A stretch of DNA of 64,000 nucleotides from positions 10,970,649 through 11,034,648 of the forward strand of contig OW121831.1 of NCBI GenBank assembly GCA_933228915.1, in the 5' to 3' direction. The notes beneath the pieces are model-generated. The model ran no database searches. It was not told the DNA's origin and saw only the letters and a program-made list of their open reading frames with translations. Made by a program: the position numbers and the translations under genes. This document shows positions 34,380-47,740 of this stretch, in pieces (within the stretch, counting starts at the first letter, position 1; every line of letters starts with the position of its first letter). The stretch is from Telmatherina bonti. Lineage: Eukaryota > Chordata > Actinopteri > Atheriniformes > Telmatherinidae.

Positions 34380-37300
34380 ATCCGCAGAAGACGTTTAAAT
34401 GGTCAGGAGTCCTCTTTGTGATTTTGATATTGAAATTCCTGCAGTTCCTTTTAAATGTCGGGGATGTTAAGGTCCTGCGTTTGAGTCCCACATTCTTCTC
34501 TTTATTTTTACGTGACAATGAAAGGATGGTTTGTCTGTGAATCTGTGATTTGCACAATGCGATGCCATTTCCATGATTTAAAAGGGAAGCTTGAAAGCAA
34601 CAGCGTTACCTGCCCTCAGCGTCTGTATCCTCCCGTTTGTTTCTTTAGCTTCACAACATCAAACATCGCCATTCCTCCCAACCTGTCTCTGCTGTGAAGG
34701 AAGGACTTCTTCTGTTGTTTTATTTGTGTGAATAATGACTTTAATAGAAGTTGATTTAAAGAGTTTGGAGACTCCTTTTGGTTAATTTTGAATTAGCAGC
34801 TGTTTCCAAACTCTTGAGTCTTTCTGTGAGTAAGAAACCTATATAAAGCCTGCAGATATTCACACTGAACTTTAGTTTGAAGCACTTTCTCATATTTATA
34901 TTTATATTTTAGAAGCTAATACCCCCTGATCACATAGCTTTGTGTAATTGTGACATCTTTCTTCTATGATTTATCTTTCTTTTGGCTTGTTGTTAAGTGT
35001 TTGACCATGTTTAGTTTTTTTTTGTCCTGTGGAGGCTGTAAGACATTGCTTTCCTCGTGCTAATTTTTAAATTATTATATTATTCATGTTCCTGCACCTT
35101 GTTTTGCTCAGATTGTCTACTTTGGCACATTGCGTCTTTATAAAAACAATCATGATGGCATTTTTTTTCTTTTAAAAAAGCTCATTCATGACTTTTTTTC
35201 CTTTTTAATCTCTGAATGAATGTTTGCAGCAGCCTGCGTGATGTATTTTAAGCTGATTTAATGTGTTTATATAAAGATGATATCCATGTTTTATGAAGTG
35301 AAATGGTTTTGTTCAGACTACATGCCTTCTGTTGTTGTTTATTTTTGCCCAGGTGAATGTACTGTGTGTTGTTTTTTCTGCTTTGTGTACAAGCAGCTGT
35401 TTGGCACACATCCTCATCCATCCTTTAAAAACCACGAAGCATGAAGCCATCAGATAAGCCGCTGCAGCTCCCACAACCTCGCTTGCCATTCTTCATCCTC
35501 ACAGAGCTCCATGTGAGGACAGGACGTGATATCGTCATGCATGAAGAGGAAAAATGGCTTTTCAGAATCATCACCTGTCTGACGTCAGTCTGAGTGCGAT
35601 ATTTCACAAGCACACAGAAGTCTGAGCGGAGAAACAAACATGAAACAATCGTTTCATTCAGCAAACCGCCTGCATTTGTCAGGAGAAGCCAGTTTCAGTC
35701 TGGTTCCGGCATCAGCACCTCTGCTGGTTTGTCTTTTCACTTCCTCTGGGGTGAGGGTGCCTTGCAGGTTTACGCCCAGAAAAACAGGATCTTGGCCTCT
35801 TTGTGCTTTAGACATGTGAATCAGAGCAGCTTTTTAACCCTCATGCATCACTGCATCCTTTCCATCCATTTGGGCCGTTTTTCCCTCTTCATCTTAACAT
35901 CTTTGTTTCCTGACGTCTCCTCACTGAGAAATTCTACAAACATCTTTAACATGTCAGCAGAACACTGAATACATTTACTTCCTTCTTGAGTTATTAAGGA
36001 CAAAAACTGCTCTAAAACTTGAATATTCTTCTGGATAAATCTCTTAAACAACTTAATTCCTGCTCAATATTCCAAACAGTAAGATATTTTGATCATTTTA
36101 ACAGTTTAGATGCCAGTTTGATGACTTGAGGTTCATGTTTTTAATGAGAGAGAATGAATTTTCCATAAAACAAGTTGTGGTTCGCTGATTGATTTTAGAC
36201 CCATCCGTCAAAGATTACACCCAAAATTTACTTTGATGCATCGTTGCATCGTGATGCGTTGTGTGGTGAAAAAGTTTTCAAAAATAATTTCCTCAAACCA
36301 AATTTATTTTATGGAAAACCTTTTTTTTTTCCATGAAAAATATTACCATTATGTAATGAAACGAGCATTTAAGGAGGTTAAAGGCGTAATTATTATTGAA
36401 CTTTTGATTTTTTTCCGCAACTAAAGCAGATCAATAGATTTCATTAAAAACAGTTTTTTAACATTTTTGTCTTTAAGAGTTAAGTCAACTTTTAAACTGA
36501 TGCTCCTTCAGAGTTGATATGTAATATAACTTTGTACAACATTTAGTCTTTTTCCGTTTAATTCTATTGGAAGTTAGATTTTCTTTTCTTTTTGCAATAA
36601 AAAAAAAGGACAGATAATCAATTACGTCATAATATTCCCCCTCCGTAGTTTTGAGCAGTCTGAGAAGTTTCAGATTTTTGTACAGAAAAATGTTAAATTT
36701 TCCAGCAGTTTTCTGAACATTTTTGTCCTTCATGCCTGAAGAGGCTGAACGTGACGGCTGAGAGTCAAATGTGAAGCAGTGGCGTCATCTGCTGTGATTC
36801 AGACTTCTGGTAGAAGAAGAAGACTGAAAACTGGTCCAGGAGAGGTTTGGAGATGATTTTCATTGGTAAATTCTGGTCTTTATTCATGACTGACATAAAA
36901 CAGGTGGTGAACTAGAAGACACATTTAGATTTTATTTATTCCCAGCAAAAAGAAACTTGAAGAAGCTCATTTCCACCACGGCAGTATCGTCAGATCACAG
37001 CCTGCGTCTGGACTGGAGACGCTTTTTAAAGCACGAGGACTTCTAGGAGCAAAACAAGCAAATGAAAAAACTAACAGGCGTGTTGTAAAGTGCATTAACG
37101 CAGGTGAGTGGAGGTGAGGAGGGACGTGAAGAAAGGAGGCCAACATCTCCAGATCCTCTCTGATCTGATCAGTCCAGACTCGCTCTGATCTCCGTTTCTG
37201 GATATCCAGAGTTTTTAGTGATTTTTCTGCAGGAAATGAAATAAAAATGAGTCCCGCTGTGTGATTTCGCTCTTGTTTGTCCAACATGTCATCTGTGAGT

Positions 37301-37516
37301 CCATCTGTGTGCTGATGTAAGCTGGAGGATCAGGTGGACCGATCAAACCCATTCCTGAGCCTCTGTTGGCCTGGGTGGGGGTGGGAGGGGGCGCTGCTCT
37401 TGCTGCTGCTGTTACGATGTGCTTTCCAAAGCTTTTCCCCCAGCCCGAACCCTGAGACTGCACATGCTGTATGATCGCCCATCATGGCTTTCAGCAGGTT
37501 AAAAAAAAACTTGTTT

Positions 37517-37517
37517 C

Positions 37518-37570
<53 letters not shown>

Positions 37571-37625
37571 TTGAAGGTTGTGCAACAGTTTCTTTCTTTC
37601 TTTCTTTCTTTCTTTTTTTTTTTCT
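37517..37625. repeat. (GT)n microsatellite and TTTC repeat
   Basis: About 26 GT units (37517-37569) and, after a 20-bp gap, seven TTTC units plus a T-run. Confidence 0.97.
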
Positions 37626-37667
37626 TTGGAGAAAGGCTTGTGTTGAAACTTTATTGTACATAACTTA

Positions 37668-37688
37668 AATAAAATGAGAGCAAATAAA
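37668..37688 (+). promoter_or_regulatory. candidate poly(A) signals of pdzd8
   Basis: Two AATAAA hexamers, at 37668-37673 and 37683-37688, are followed within 20 bp by TGTGTTGGTCT, a GU-rich downstream element. They are the most convincing pair between the stop codon and the next repeat-rich segment. AATAAA is common in AT-rich DNA, so transcript data are needed. Confidence 0.35.
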
Positions 37689-38179
37689 AATCTATCACTG
37701 TGTTGGTCTTTAATAAACACACATAGAGGAACTTCTGCGTGATCCAGACACCAACTCAGCCCACATGAGAACCAAATCGATTGAATATTCATTAAGCCAC
37801 ATGATTAAAATTTAACTTGTGATTTGATTTCAGATTTTTCTCTTTTTTTTTTCTGAATCGTTTAGAAAAAAGTTTGCAGAGGTCTGAAGAGTTCTGTGAT
37901 GCGATGAATCTCAGCTGGTTCTTCCAGTGGATCTAACTCCCATGAAACGGAAGAAGTGGGTCCAGTCCAAAGCATCAGGTCCTGGTTCTAGTGAGGACCA
38001 GCCATTTTACACCTGAGGCGGATTAGTTCATGGAAGTAATGCTGGTTCTGCAAGTACTGGGACATCCACCAGGGGACATGGTCACATGGCACAAAGACAG
38101 AGATGTCCGCAGAAGCTGATTTATGATTCGATCCTTTCTGCCAAATTCAGTTCTGAGTTAACCAGAATAACTAAATCTA

Positions 38180-39230
38180 AACCTTTCTTTTAATCTGTAT
38201 AGGATCGGATCAATATATATCTCATTTGACAGGATATGAACCTCAGTCTTTTAAGATGGCTGCAAATCAAACTTTAAAAAACTACTCTTGTTAGCTAATC
38301 ATAGACCTAAATTCAAACTCCCCTTTATGTGTAAAGTTATTGATGAAAGTGGTTTTAACTCAACGACGTGCCCATTTGATCAGAAATAACTGGAAGTTTT
38401 GGTCAGGATTCAGCCCCCCATATGTCCTCATTCTGCATTCAACATTGATTACATATCATTGGGATTAAAGGAACTGGATCAGGCTGGTTTTAGTCATATT
38501 TATCTGCTAAATTCCAGTTGATCAATTTAAACAAGTCCTCCTGACACCAGACTAAGTCATGGAGTTCCTCAAGGTTCTGTGCTTGGACCAGTACTTTCAG
38601 ATTATACATGCTTCCTTTAAACATTGGACAGAATGACATAAGTATTTGTTTCTATGTCGATGATCCTTGGATCTACTTCTCTGCTAAATGATGATGAAAC
38701 CAGTTAGTTGGTCAGGTTACAAAGATGTTGTAAAGACGTAAAGACCTGGAAGACTGAATTTTCTGAGTTTCAAATAGAGTGAAATGGTTGTCTTTGGACC
38801 TGAAAACTCAGCCAGAGTTTGCTATGGGATTACTCGAGATGGTATTACTTTGGTTTCCAGTACTACAGCGAGGAACCTTACAGTTCTACTTGACCGAGAT
38901 CTGTAATTTGACTCGCAAATAAAACAAGTTTCTAGGACCGCCTTCTTACACCGACTTAATACTCTGAATTACAAACGTCTCAGAGTGACGCAGAAAAACT
39001 AGTCCCCTGGATTTCTTACATCCAACTGGTCACTGTAATTGTCAACTGGTTGACAATTAGTTGAATACAGTTGACCAACTGGTCAACTGTAATTCCTGAT
39101 TATAATTTCAAAAAGTCTCCATCTGATACAAAATTTAAAACATTAAGCTCGTAGTGAGCAAGCTCCATTGGATCTCATCAAGGTCTCAAAGTTCCAGATC
39201 TTACTGTCAAATCACTTCACTTTTAGACTG
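38180..39230 (+). mobile_element. decayed non-LTR retrotransposon reverse-transcriptase remnant
   Basis: Around 38560 the frame reads HGVPQGSVLGPV, the conserved fourth RT block. About 90 bp later YVDDP replaces the YADD catalytic motif, and later frames read WLSLDL and TLNYKRLRV-like pieces. Many stops and shifts are present. It is plus strand and intergenic, old and non-functional. Confidence 0.65.
39036..39091. repeat. two adjacent perfect short palindromes
   Basis: TAATTGTCAAC (39036-39046) pairs with GTTGACAATTA (39049-39059), and TACAGTTGACCA (39066-39077) pairs with TGGTCAACTGTA (39080-39091); each loop is 2 bases. They sit in the 3' part of the decayed LINE. Confidence 0.9.
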
Positions 39231-39617
39231 CAGGTTTCATTAACCTATTTGTAGATTACTGACCTTCAAATTTAAAGAATAACATCGAGAGCTTTCAAAA
39301 CTCAAACTTTAAAGATGTATTACGTAACTTGTTTACCCTAAAACTCTGTGTTCTTGTTCGATGACACAATGACATCTATCGTGTATTTCTGGAGCCACTG
39401 CTGCCCAGCAGAGGCTGAGAAACCGACTCAACTTTGACATCTGGGACACAACGTGATGTTTTGCTTCATGGTATAATAAGGAACTAGCTGTTTTAAACAC
39501 GAAACGTCGCTGATTCAGCAAAGAAATGCAAGAAGATTAAAACAGAGAAAGAGACTAAACGAGTCATTGTAAGATCATCTTTAGCTGGCTGGAGAGAGCT
39601 AACAGGTCAGTGAGGAT

Positions 39618-40257
39618 CATAGACTGTATATAAAAAGATGGATGTAGCCTCTGTGACGTCACACGTAGGTTTCTGATGCTCGGTGGGCGGTTTCTTCCAT
39701 TGCCATCTTGGTAGGGGCATGCGTGTCGTCTCGCCCGGAAAATACAAATATGGGCAAAGAGGTGGAGCTGAGAGGGGGGCTGTGAGCATCATGGTGGATG
39801 ACTGACATTGAGCGAACTCCGAGCTTTCTGTAGCTAAGAGCTAACCGAGCCAACCTGGAGATAAAAGGAGCTAACCAGCTAACGGAGGTAAGCGGGCTAA
39901 AGCTAAGCCCCGTTGAGCGGGAGCGGGAGATTGTCAATCAAAATGACACGCCCCTAAATATGCATAACTTTGACATTAAATTACTTTTAAACGGGCGAGT
40001 TAGAAAAAAATTCACTCCCCCCACAGTTGTCATGAAGGTAAACCTGACCTATTAAACCTAAAATGGATTTTTGAACCAGGCTGTAAACATGTTTATTTCT
40101 GCTGTGAAGTTGGTCTTTTTAACATGGCAGTCTATGGGGATTTGCTCTGTTTTGCAGCCCCTAGTGGATGAAGGGAGAACTGCAGTTTAATGCACCTCCG
40201 CATAGGCTTCACGTTTAACTGCCGGAGGCTCCGTCAATCTTTTATATATGGTCTATG
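39618..40257 (+). mobile_element. MITE family A, copy 4, full length (640 bp)
   Basis: It begins CATAGACTGTATATAAAAAG and ends TTTTATATATGGTCTATG, which are imperfect inverted terminal repeats continuing into GTAGCCTC / GGAGGCTCCG. Internal blocks match copies 1, 2, 3 and 5. No ORF has transposase features. The superfamily is not assigned. Confidence 0.88.
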
Positions 40258-41261
40258 GGTAGGAGGCTGTATTAGCCATCAATAAGGGGCGGGCGACGGG
40301 GAAGTGTTCTGTAGTGTGTCTCTAACTACATTCATGAGGACAGGATGTCCTGACAGTACAAGTTCATCAAAGCATGCTGCATTATATGGTATATTTATGC
40401 TGGTAGAAGGATTCCAGAGTAGATTAGTTTATGCAGATATTTACATATAATAATAAAAGTCTCAAAACATTTGAAAGAATTTCTAATATTTCTATGAATT
40501 AGTACGTAAATATGTAAAACTTATTTTGCAACATGAAAGTGTTACAACACTTTTTATATTCTACTTTATTCTATTCTACATTGGTATAGCGACTTCCGTC
40601 TGAGAGTGAGAACACAAGCAAGAAATCAAACAGTGAAGGACATCATAGGTAGGTGTTCCCTTCCCTCCCCACAATATTCCTTTTGTTAAGATACAGAAAC
40701 AATAGATCCAACAATATCAGCTTGGGGCAGCTAAGTCAGTGCTGCTTTGTTGTAAAGAACTGGACCACACTTGTCAGGTTCTGGGTTTTAAATGAGAGAA
40801 ATTCTCTGGCAACCACCAAGAGGATTGCAAAGGGAGAAAGACAGGTGTCGTTTACAGGTTCCTCTCTCTGGGTCGGTCTGTGAGGGGGGGTTGCTGTGTG
40901 TCTGGATCATGGCGGTGATATGGTTGCCTCATGACAATGTGGGAATGATGGGTAAAAAACGGGAGTTTCCCGGCCAAAACGAGATACTTGACAGGTATGA
41001 CCATGTTCTCCAACTCCTCTGACGGATAGCAGATGCACATCAGCAACACCTAAACTAAGTTTTTAGCATAATAAAAAAAAAGTTTAAATACGGGTCTGTA
41101 AAAACACACAAAATGTTTATGAAAGTTTCTGGTTACTTAATTGCAGGAATGACTTCTCACAACGCGGAGGCACAGCGGTGAGACAGACTTAAAGGCAGCG
41201 TGGATTTATGGCCGTGTTCTGACCGTACTTAATGTAGAAGCCATCGGTAGGACATCTTAAT

Positions 41262-41332
41262 GATCCCAGTCTGGCTTCAGGAAGCAGAAGCAGATCCCAG
41301 TCTGGCTTCAGGAAGCAGAAGCAGATCCCAGT
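41262..41332. repeat. 31-bp tandem repeat, two perfect units plus a partial third
   Basis: The unit starts GATCCCAGTCTGGCTTCAGG and spans 41262-41292 and 41293-41323; GATCCCAGT begins a third. Confidence 0.97.
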
Positions 41333-41400
41333 GCACTGGAAGACATCCCATGATGCACTGGGCTTCTCTCTGCTCTCTTTATATGTAGAAACATCTGACA

Positions 41401-41837
41401 GGTGTGTTTCCATTACATCTAGAATGGCGCAAAACTAATTATCGTAATAAAAAAATAAAATTTTTTTTATTACGTTTAAAAAAAAAAAGTGCTGAATATC
41501 TCTAAAAAAAAATGTGTACGCTCTCGGAAGGTGGTTTTTTCAGACGCTACTATATAAAAATATATTGCAAAAGCGTGATGGAAACACTTTCCGCATTCAC
41601 GTGACGTGGAGTGTCGTGGCCAGTTAATTCCCGGTAAAGATGGCGAAGTTGCCAATAAACAATAGCGAATTTCGAGAATAGCTTCGAAAAGCCGTAGTAA
41701 ATTCTCCGCCGCAAGCAGAAAACCCCAAAACAACGCTATGTGGATACCTTGCATAAGCTGCAATTTTCCTCGCGAGAGGAACGAGACTTTACGAGACTTG
41801 AGGCTAATGTGCTAAACACTGTTCAATGGAAACACCC
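41401..41837. mobile_element. MITE with GGTGTTTCCATT-type terminal inverted repeats
   Basis: GGTGTGTTTCCATTACAT at the left and TTCAATGGAAACACC at the right are inverted. The interior contains GATGGAAACACTTTCCGC. A 95-codon minus-strand ORF inside has no domain. Confidence 0.55.
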
Positions 41838-42360
41838 GAAATTGCAATTGCTGTTTGTCGAAACTTACAAATATGGCTTTTATTTTGCAGGATCCCTGGC
41901 TTAGAGTCCTTCTGCTGGTCGACCTTCTTTCCTGTCATCTCCATCATCACCAGATCCAGACCATCCTTCCTGGTTCTGGGTGTGATGGAGGTTTTGCTCT
42001 CAATGCTCTGAATCAAAGATTTGATCCAATCTGTTGGTTCCTTTGCGAGGTGATTATTTTGTTTTATAAATGGGTTTATCTGAGAATGGTTGTTATAAAT
42101 TGGACCAATAACAAAACGGAATGAATTATCTTGTCATGTTAAAACAAACACTTGTATCCTCTTCAGTAAAAACTCGTCTTCAAGGATGCTGATGCACCGT
42201 TACAGACTTGAACAAACTCATTCATTTATTTCCCATGGAAACAACAATAACTTGGACAAAAATCTTGCTTCCTTTAGTTCTGGTCAACATGAAACAATTC
42301 TGCAGCTCTCTGAATAATGTAATGTTTCCTTGTCAGTAATAATAACAATGATGATAAAAC

Positions 42361-42610
42361 ACCAAACTTTGCAGGTGCTTTGGTTGGTGCCAAGATGACT
42401 CCTGCTTGTGGAGGAAAGGGAGGCATTGTGTGAGCATCTGCAAAGTAATTAAAGGCCAGTGTTTAGATGGACAGGCTGATTACAGCGTGTCTGCTCCCAC
42501 ATTTCCTTATCATGGAGACTCATTGTGCTGTCTTCCAGCACACAGCCGGGCAATCAACGTATGTCTGCCACCATACTGGAAAGAATGCACGTTGCTGCTC
42601 TGTTCACTAT
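42361..42610. other. candidate conserved non-coding element
   Basis: Unique complex sequence with GCAAAGTAATTAAAGGCCAG, CTGATTACAGCG and CCGGGCAATCAACG. It is intergenic between pdzd8 and slc18a2. Inference from texture only. Confidence 0.28.
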
Positions 42611-42779
42611 GAGCTGTCATCAAACCATATGTAGACAAACAGCAAACTATTTTTAAAAGCACCAAAAGGTAATGGTGCTGAAAATTTTAATGTCACTGTC
42701 TTTTCTTTCTCTGTTGTCATTTTTACAGAGAGAAACGGTTTTTCTGGCGTAAACCACATTTTATAGAAGAGACAGTGTT

Positions 42780-43340
42780 CCTGCAAGTGTGAAGCAAATA
42801 CAGATTAAAAAGAAAAACATATATAGAGATATGTGTACAGTATATAGTTTATCATTCCTGCACCAGTTCATGAATGTAGCGCCACAGATGAACCAGCTAC
42901 TACTGGATGAGACACACCATAAAGCAAATTCATGCTCAATTCTCACAATGCAAACGTTCGGACCAAATTTAAGTTGTTTATTTCTTATATTTCGTAAGCT
43001 TCTTCTCCCGGCTCCCCTCCTTCCCCTCCAGCAGTGCATACCTGATAGCCACACCCTGCATATAAACACCATGTTGGGAAGAAGAAGAAACTCGGAAGGC
43101 AAACATGGCTGAGAAAATGCAGGAAGGATTTCCCGACCCGGCTCGGTTTATTGGCCTCCTCCTGCTAAACAGCCGAGAAAGAGAAAATCGTTGGTGGAAA
43201 AAGCTGCGAATAAAAAAGCCTTGGAGCACACAAGGAGGCGGAGCAAACCAGAGGGGAGGGGCTAAATCAGGGGGAGGAGCCAAGACAAGACGCCACTTTC
43301 ACATCTTGGTAGCTCCCCAACGTTATCTACCCCAGCTTTA
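42780..43340. repeat. unclassified repeat-like segment
   Basis: It has clear internal composition shifts: an AT-rich left part with GTGTACAGTATATAGTTTAT, then a GC-rich right part with GGCGGAGC, GGGGAGGGGCTAAATC and GGGGGAGGAGCC. The texture is that of a non-autonomous element, but no second copy is in the window and its ends are not defined. Confidence 0.3.
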
Positions 43341-43344
43341 AGTG

Positions 43345-45690
43345 TTTCTTTCTCACTTTGACAGAAAAAATCTTGAAATAAGAAAAAACAAGCAAAATGA
43401 TTATTTCAGAAAGTCTGCAGATCACGTCAGCTGATTCTATTCTGAATCTCGAGTCTTAAAGATAATTTTTAACAGGCTAAAAGTTGGTGTTGGGAGGTCT
43501 TACGACAAGTTGTACTGCTCAAATTGGGCTCAAACAGAATCTCTGAGAGATGAATTGGCCTACTACGTGTGAAATAACCCATCTAAGTAAGAAATAAAAC
43601 ACACGATTGATTACATGCGGAGCTTCTCTCTTCAAACTAGATCAGAAAGGCTGTTTAGCTGATATGAGCTCATATAGCATCAGGTTGCCAGCGGATCAAT
43701 GGTCTTTGTGATCAATAGCTACGTTAACATGGATAAATGTTTCATCCATCTGATGGAAATCAATCTGATCAGAGATTCCAGCTGCCATCACTTTTATTTA
43801 CACGACAAATAGATTTGATGTGATCGTCACATGATTTTTCGGTTTCTAACTAAAATGTTGTCTTCGCCACAGTCTTGTTCCGTTTCTATTTCATGTCTGT
43901 CCGGATCTCATCACGCCATGTAACATGTGGTTCCAACGTGCAGAAACCGTCAGAATGAGCGAAGACGTGGTTATTTTCTGCCTTTCACATTATGAAAAGG
44001 TTTAAACCAATCAAAGTGGATCAGGTCTGCAGACATGCTAACATGCTGGGACAGAAACATCCTCCTGAAGGGAAGGTTGAGGCTGCTTTTGTCTTGGATT
44101 TTTGGGCTGAAAGGTGAAAGAAATCTGGTCAAGTTTAAGGGACAATGTGTTAAAAATTAAGAAAAGGAGACTTTAGGACACTTTACATGAGTTTAAAACT
44201 TACAGATCCAAGCATCATTTAAATAAATAATAATCCATTATTGTGGTAACAAAGTCCTGTTGTTGTTGATGTTGTTTCCTTTATTAAAGTAAGTCATAAA
44301 ACTTTCATCTGACTTCAGGTTTCGAGTCAAAGGCACCACATCTAGTCATTTACTTTACATACAACCCCCCCTTACAGAAAAATCCTTGTTTCACATGTGT
44401 CTGCATGTCGCTTTGCTCATGTGAAAACTGTACATTTCCATGTGAAATCCAGACATAAAACCTCTGGTCATACATAAGTATATAAGTATGCCCAGATTTA
44501 GTCACATTTCAGGTAATTCTAACATGTAAAACATGCTTGAACCCGTGTGCTCATATTGCTTCCACATGGTAATTTACGTTATTTTCGATTTAATAGATTT
44601 TCCACATTTTCTTGAGATTTTCCTTAAAAAAAAGCTGTGAATTTTCTAAAAGACATCATCGTTTTTTTGTCTTTAACACGTATGTTTGCGCTTTTATTTA
44701 ACAGATGTAGCTACCGACTCATTTCAGTGTCTTTAGGAAATGTAAAGAGGTTTTGCATGTTGAGAAACAGGTGAAAAAGGGTAGGAAATAACATTGTGAA
44801 CCTTTATCTGGAAGATAAAACCATAGAAACCACTGCTGGATGATTGTGAAAAGTCAGGAACCCTCCTACCACCATGATCACTGTGGCCACTTGGCATCAG
44901 GACGACCTTGGAAAAACATTTTCACTCGACAGTCCATCACTGTTGACAGCTGCAGGTGACACAGGACTGTAGGTGTAGATGGCTGCAAAGTTTCTTCTCC
45001 TAACATGCTTCCATGCAGTTGTTCTTCTTCATGTGTTTTTTGCCGTTTATCCAACAGGTGCATGAATGGGTATCAAGCTCGATTAGTGTCAGCAGCAGGG
45101 AACTTTGCAGACTGCTGCACGTGATGCAATTTATATCACAACTGTGTGAAAATGCCTTTAACTATGAATCTTTAAATGTGGAGCACGATCAGAGCAAAGG
45201 ATTAGATGCCCAGTCCCCCCTCCCAGCCACCATTTATGCAATGCTAGAAAAAATAAAACACTTCCAAAAATCACATACACAAATGTAGTGGTATACATCT
45301 AACATCTAGAAAAGGAGGAACATCCAAACATCCAGTGATGCGTTTAACGCTAAAAGCCAGAGTGATTGGACGGTTTACATGGAGACTGTCAGAGGAACTC
45401 ACCACAAACCCACCATCCCATGTGACAACAGACCTTTTCCACAGCAGACACTATGACTTGTTTTGGCAAAGCAAGCCCTGATAGTGATAGCTGAGGGCAG
45501 AACTACACCAACAATGTTATCAGGAAACATGAGCTAACCCTGCTGTTGACTACATCTGCTCAAAAATCCCTCAGATGCTGGGCCCAGAAGCAGTTTTCAT
45601 GGTTTGGGCTGCACATGAAACAGCTGACATGCAAACTCTCAGGATCACTTCAAGAAGATGGACATAAATGTCCTATGAAACATTTTGAAC
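43345..45690. other. intergenic sequence without recognised features
   Basis: I see no exon, domain-bearing ORF or repeat copy here. Confidence 0.45.
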
Positions 45691-45693
45691 TTT

Positions 45694-46108
45694 GTAAGGG
45701 ATAAAGCCCGACAAGGTGTCCATTATTAAAAATTAATGGACAACGCGGAGGCGTGAACCGTCCGACGCAAAGCCCATGGTCTGGGTGAATACTTGATCCT
45801 GATTGGCTGCAAGGTGTCCGTTAAAAAGTGATATAAGACACCAGTTAAAAAAAGTTCTGTCAAATAGCCCAATAATTCTAAATCATTGCTCTGGCTCAGA
45901 TGCTCGTTGGTAACCATGGCAACAGAAAAGTTAGCGACAAACGGGCAAATGAGAAAGCAGAAAGAATATCTAGACGGACTATGTCAGACAACGGCCGTGT
46001 GTTTCTAATGAATGCATCTGATTTGTTCGTGTCAGACGGTTCGTGTCCATTAATTTCTGATGATGGACACCATGTCGAGCATTATCCTTTACCTAAACGT
46101 TGTCTTGT
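45694..46108. mobile_element. MITE with about 60-bp imperfect terminal inverted repeats
   Basis: Left: GACAAGGTGTCCATTATTAA, AAATTAATGGACA and GTGAACCGTCCGAC. Right: GTCAGACGGTTCGTG, TCCATTAATTTCTGATGATG, GACACCATGTCGAG. The interior is non-coding. Confidence 0.7.
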
Positions 46109-46109
46109 T

Positions 46110-47740
46110 TGAAGCACTCCAAAATTATCGGACAAATAACATTGAAATCAATAAAATATTTGTTTTTAATATTTTGAGAAATCTTGGCAAACAATGACTG
46201 AAGTTTGGCACAGACATCATCAAACACTGAGTTTCCTCCTTTCTGGTGTTTAATCAGGCCTTCACTGCCGCTGCTTGTTTTGCCTGAAACCAGATGAACC
46301 CAAGTCCGGTCCTGAAGACTGAGTATCAGCTATGAATGCAAGGCATGCATGCACACCTGCAAAAAGCGACTGAATTCTGTCATGCATGTGTCACTGACCC
46401 CTGCAGAGACCTGCTAATGAGCCGTTCATTTCAGTACGATGTGTTGGAGAAGAGTTCCATCTAAAACTGGACTTGGGCTCACCTGCCCTAAAGCTTTAGG
46501 CTTGATCTGACATCGGCAAGGACATAAAGGTTCTAGAAAGGTCCCTGAAAGCAGATGTTTTGTTTCACTCATGAGATGTGTTTATATGCAGCATGATGTA
46601 ACTGAGTGGATGAAAATCTTAACAAGCAGATGTTTTTAATGCAAAGTTTACACTTCTGGAATTTATGGGAATTTTTTTTTGTTTTCTGGTTAAACTCAAT
46701 CCAGGATTGTTTTGTTTAATAATTTATGTAATATATATACATATTTTTTAATCATGCCAATCATTCAATCTTAAATCCATCATTTTAATGAAAGTTGAAG
46801 GAAAATGAAAGAATTACAAAGAAGCAACATCCTGTTACTACAAAGTATCTCATAGTCCTTATAGCTGTAATCACTTTGAAAAATAAATCCTACAAGTGAT
46901 CATTTTGACTCATTAAAACTTGATATAAATTATGATATTAAAGCAAATGTTCATTTTTACATAATCCTTCTCATTTTAATTTGAAAACATTTTAAAATGA
47001 TTTCTTCAGGGATTTTTACTTTAACAAAATAGGACTTTTAGTCTGTAAAGTATTATGTAAAGTTTCAGTAAATACTTCAGTATGACGGAAGAGTTTACTG
47101 AAATTACAATGAGTCATGTTGTCCAAGTCACAACCTGGAGAACTTCCTCAGCATCTCTTCATCTCTCTGAACAACCTGGAGTTCAGATTTTGTTGCTTAA
47201 CAAAAGAATAAACTGATTTATGACAAGGAAACGCCTTTTATTTTTTTTGTCTTTTTTCACTGTTATAATTATTATTAACAACTAAATAACAGCAGAGAAA
47301 ATCATGTCTTTGTTTTTCAAACACTGACTCACTCTGAAAGAACTCCTGATGTCCACCTTTCATTTCTTTAGTCCTGAATGTCTGACTGAACACATAGCCA
47401 CCATTAGCGCCGCTCTCTGCTACTAGCTAGCGCTAGCCGGTAACGCTAGCTGTTTGAACACGGTGGGGGAGAGCCAGAACTGTTCAGTGTGACTGAAAAT
47501 GAAAGGAAAGTGGATAATGGGAGGGACATGCCACTGATATATACGTGCTCCTACACAAGGGAAGTGCAGCTCATCAGGTTGATATTAATGACTGACTTGG
47601 CAACCATTGGGAAATCTTCCAACTCTTTGCTTTTGCAACCTGTTGTGAGTCGTTGTCCATCTGTGCTGAGGAGCTCTGTCCAATCTGAGGTGAAAGCAGA
47701 TTGCAATAACTGGGATTGATTACCTAAATGCAAAACATCT
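46110..47740. other. intergenic sequence without recognised features
   Basis: AT-rich. It includes a small GCTAGC-rich cluster near 47425-47452. Nothing coding is seen. Confidence 0.45.

Larger units (their letters stand above)
34380..37700 (+). other. pdzd8: probable pdzd8 3' untranslated region
   Basis: No coding sequence follows the stop codon. The region is AT-rich and unique, with few of the MITEs that crowd the flanking DNA, until a (GT)n and TTTC-repeat tract at 37517-37625. An AATAAA lies at 37668-37673 and a second at 37683-37688, followed by a GT-rich stretch, a reasonable polyadenylation site. An earlier AATAAA in an A-run at 36596-36601 is an alternative. The 3' end is inferred from signals only. 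Confidence 0.45.
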
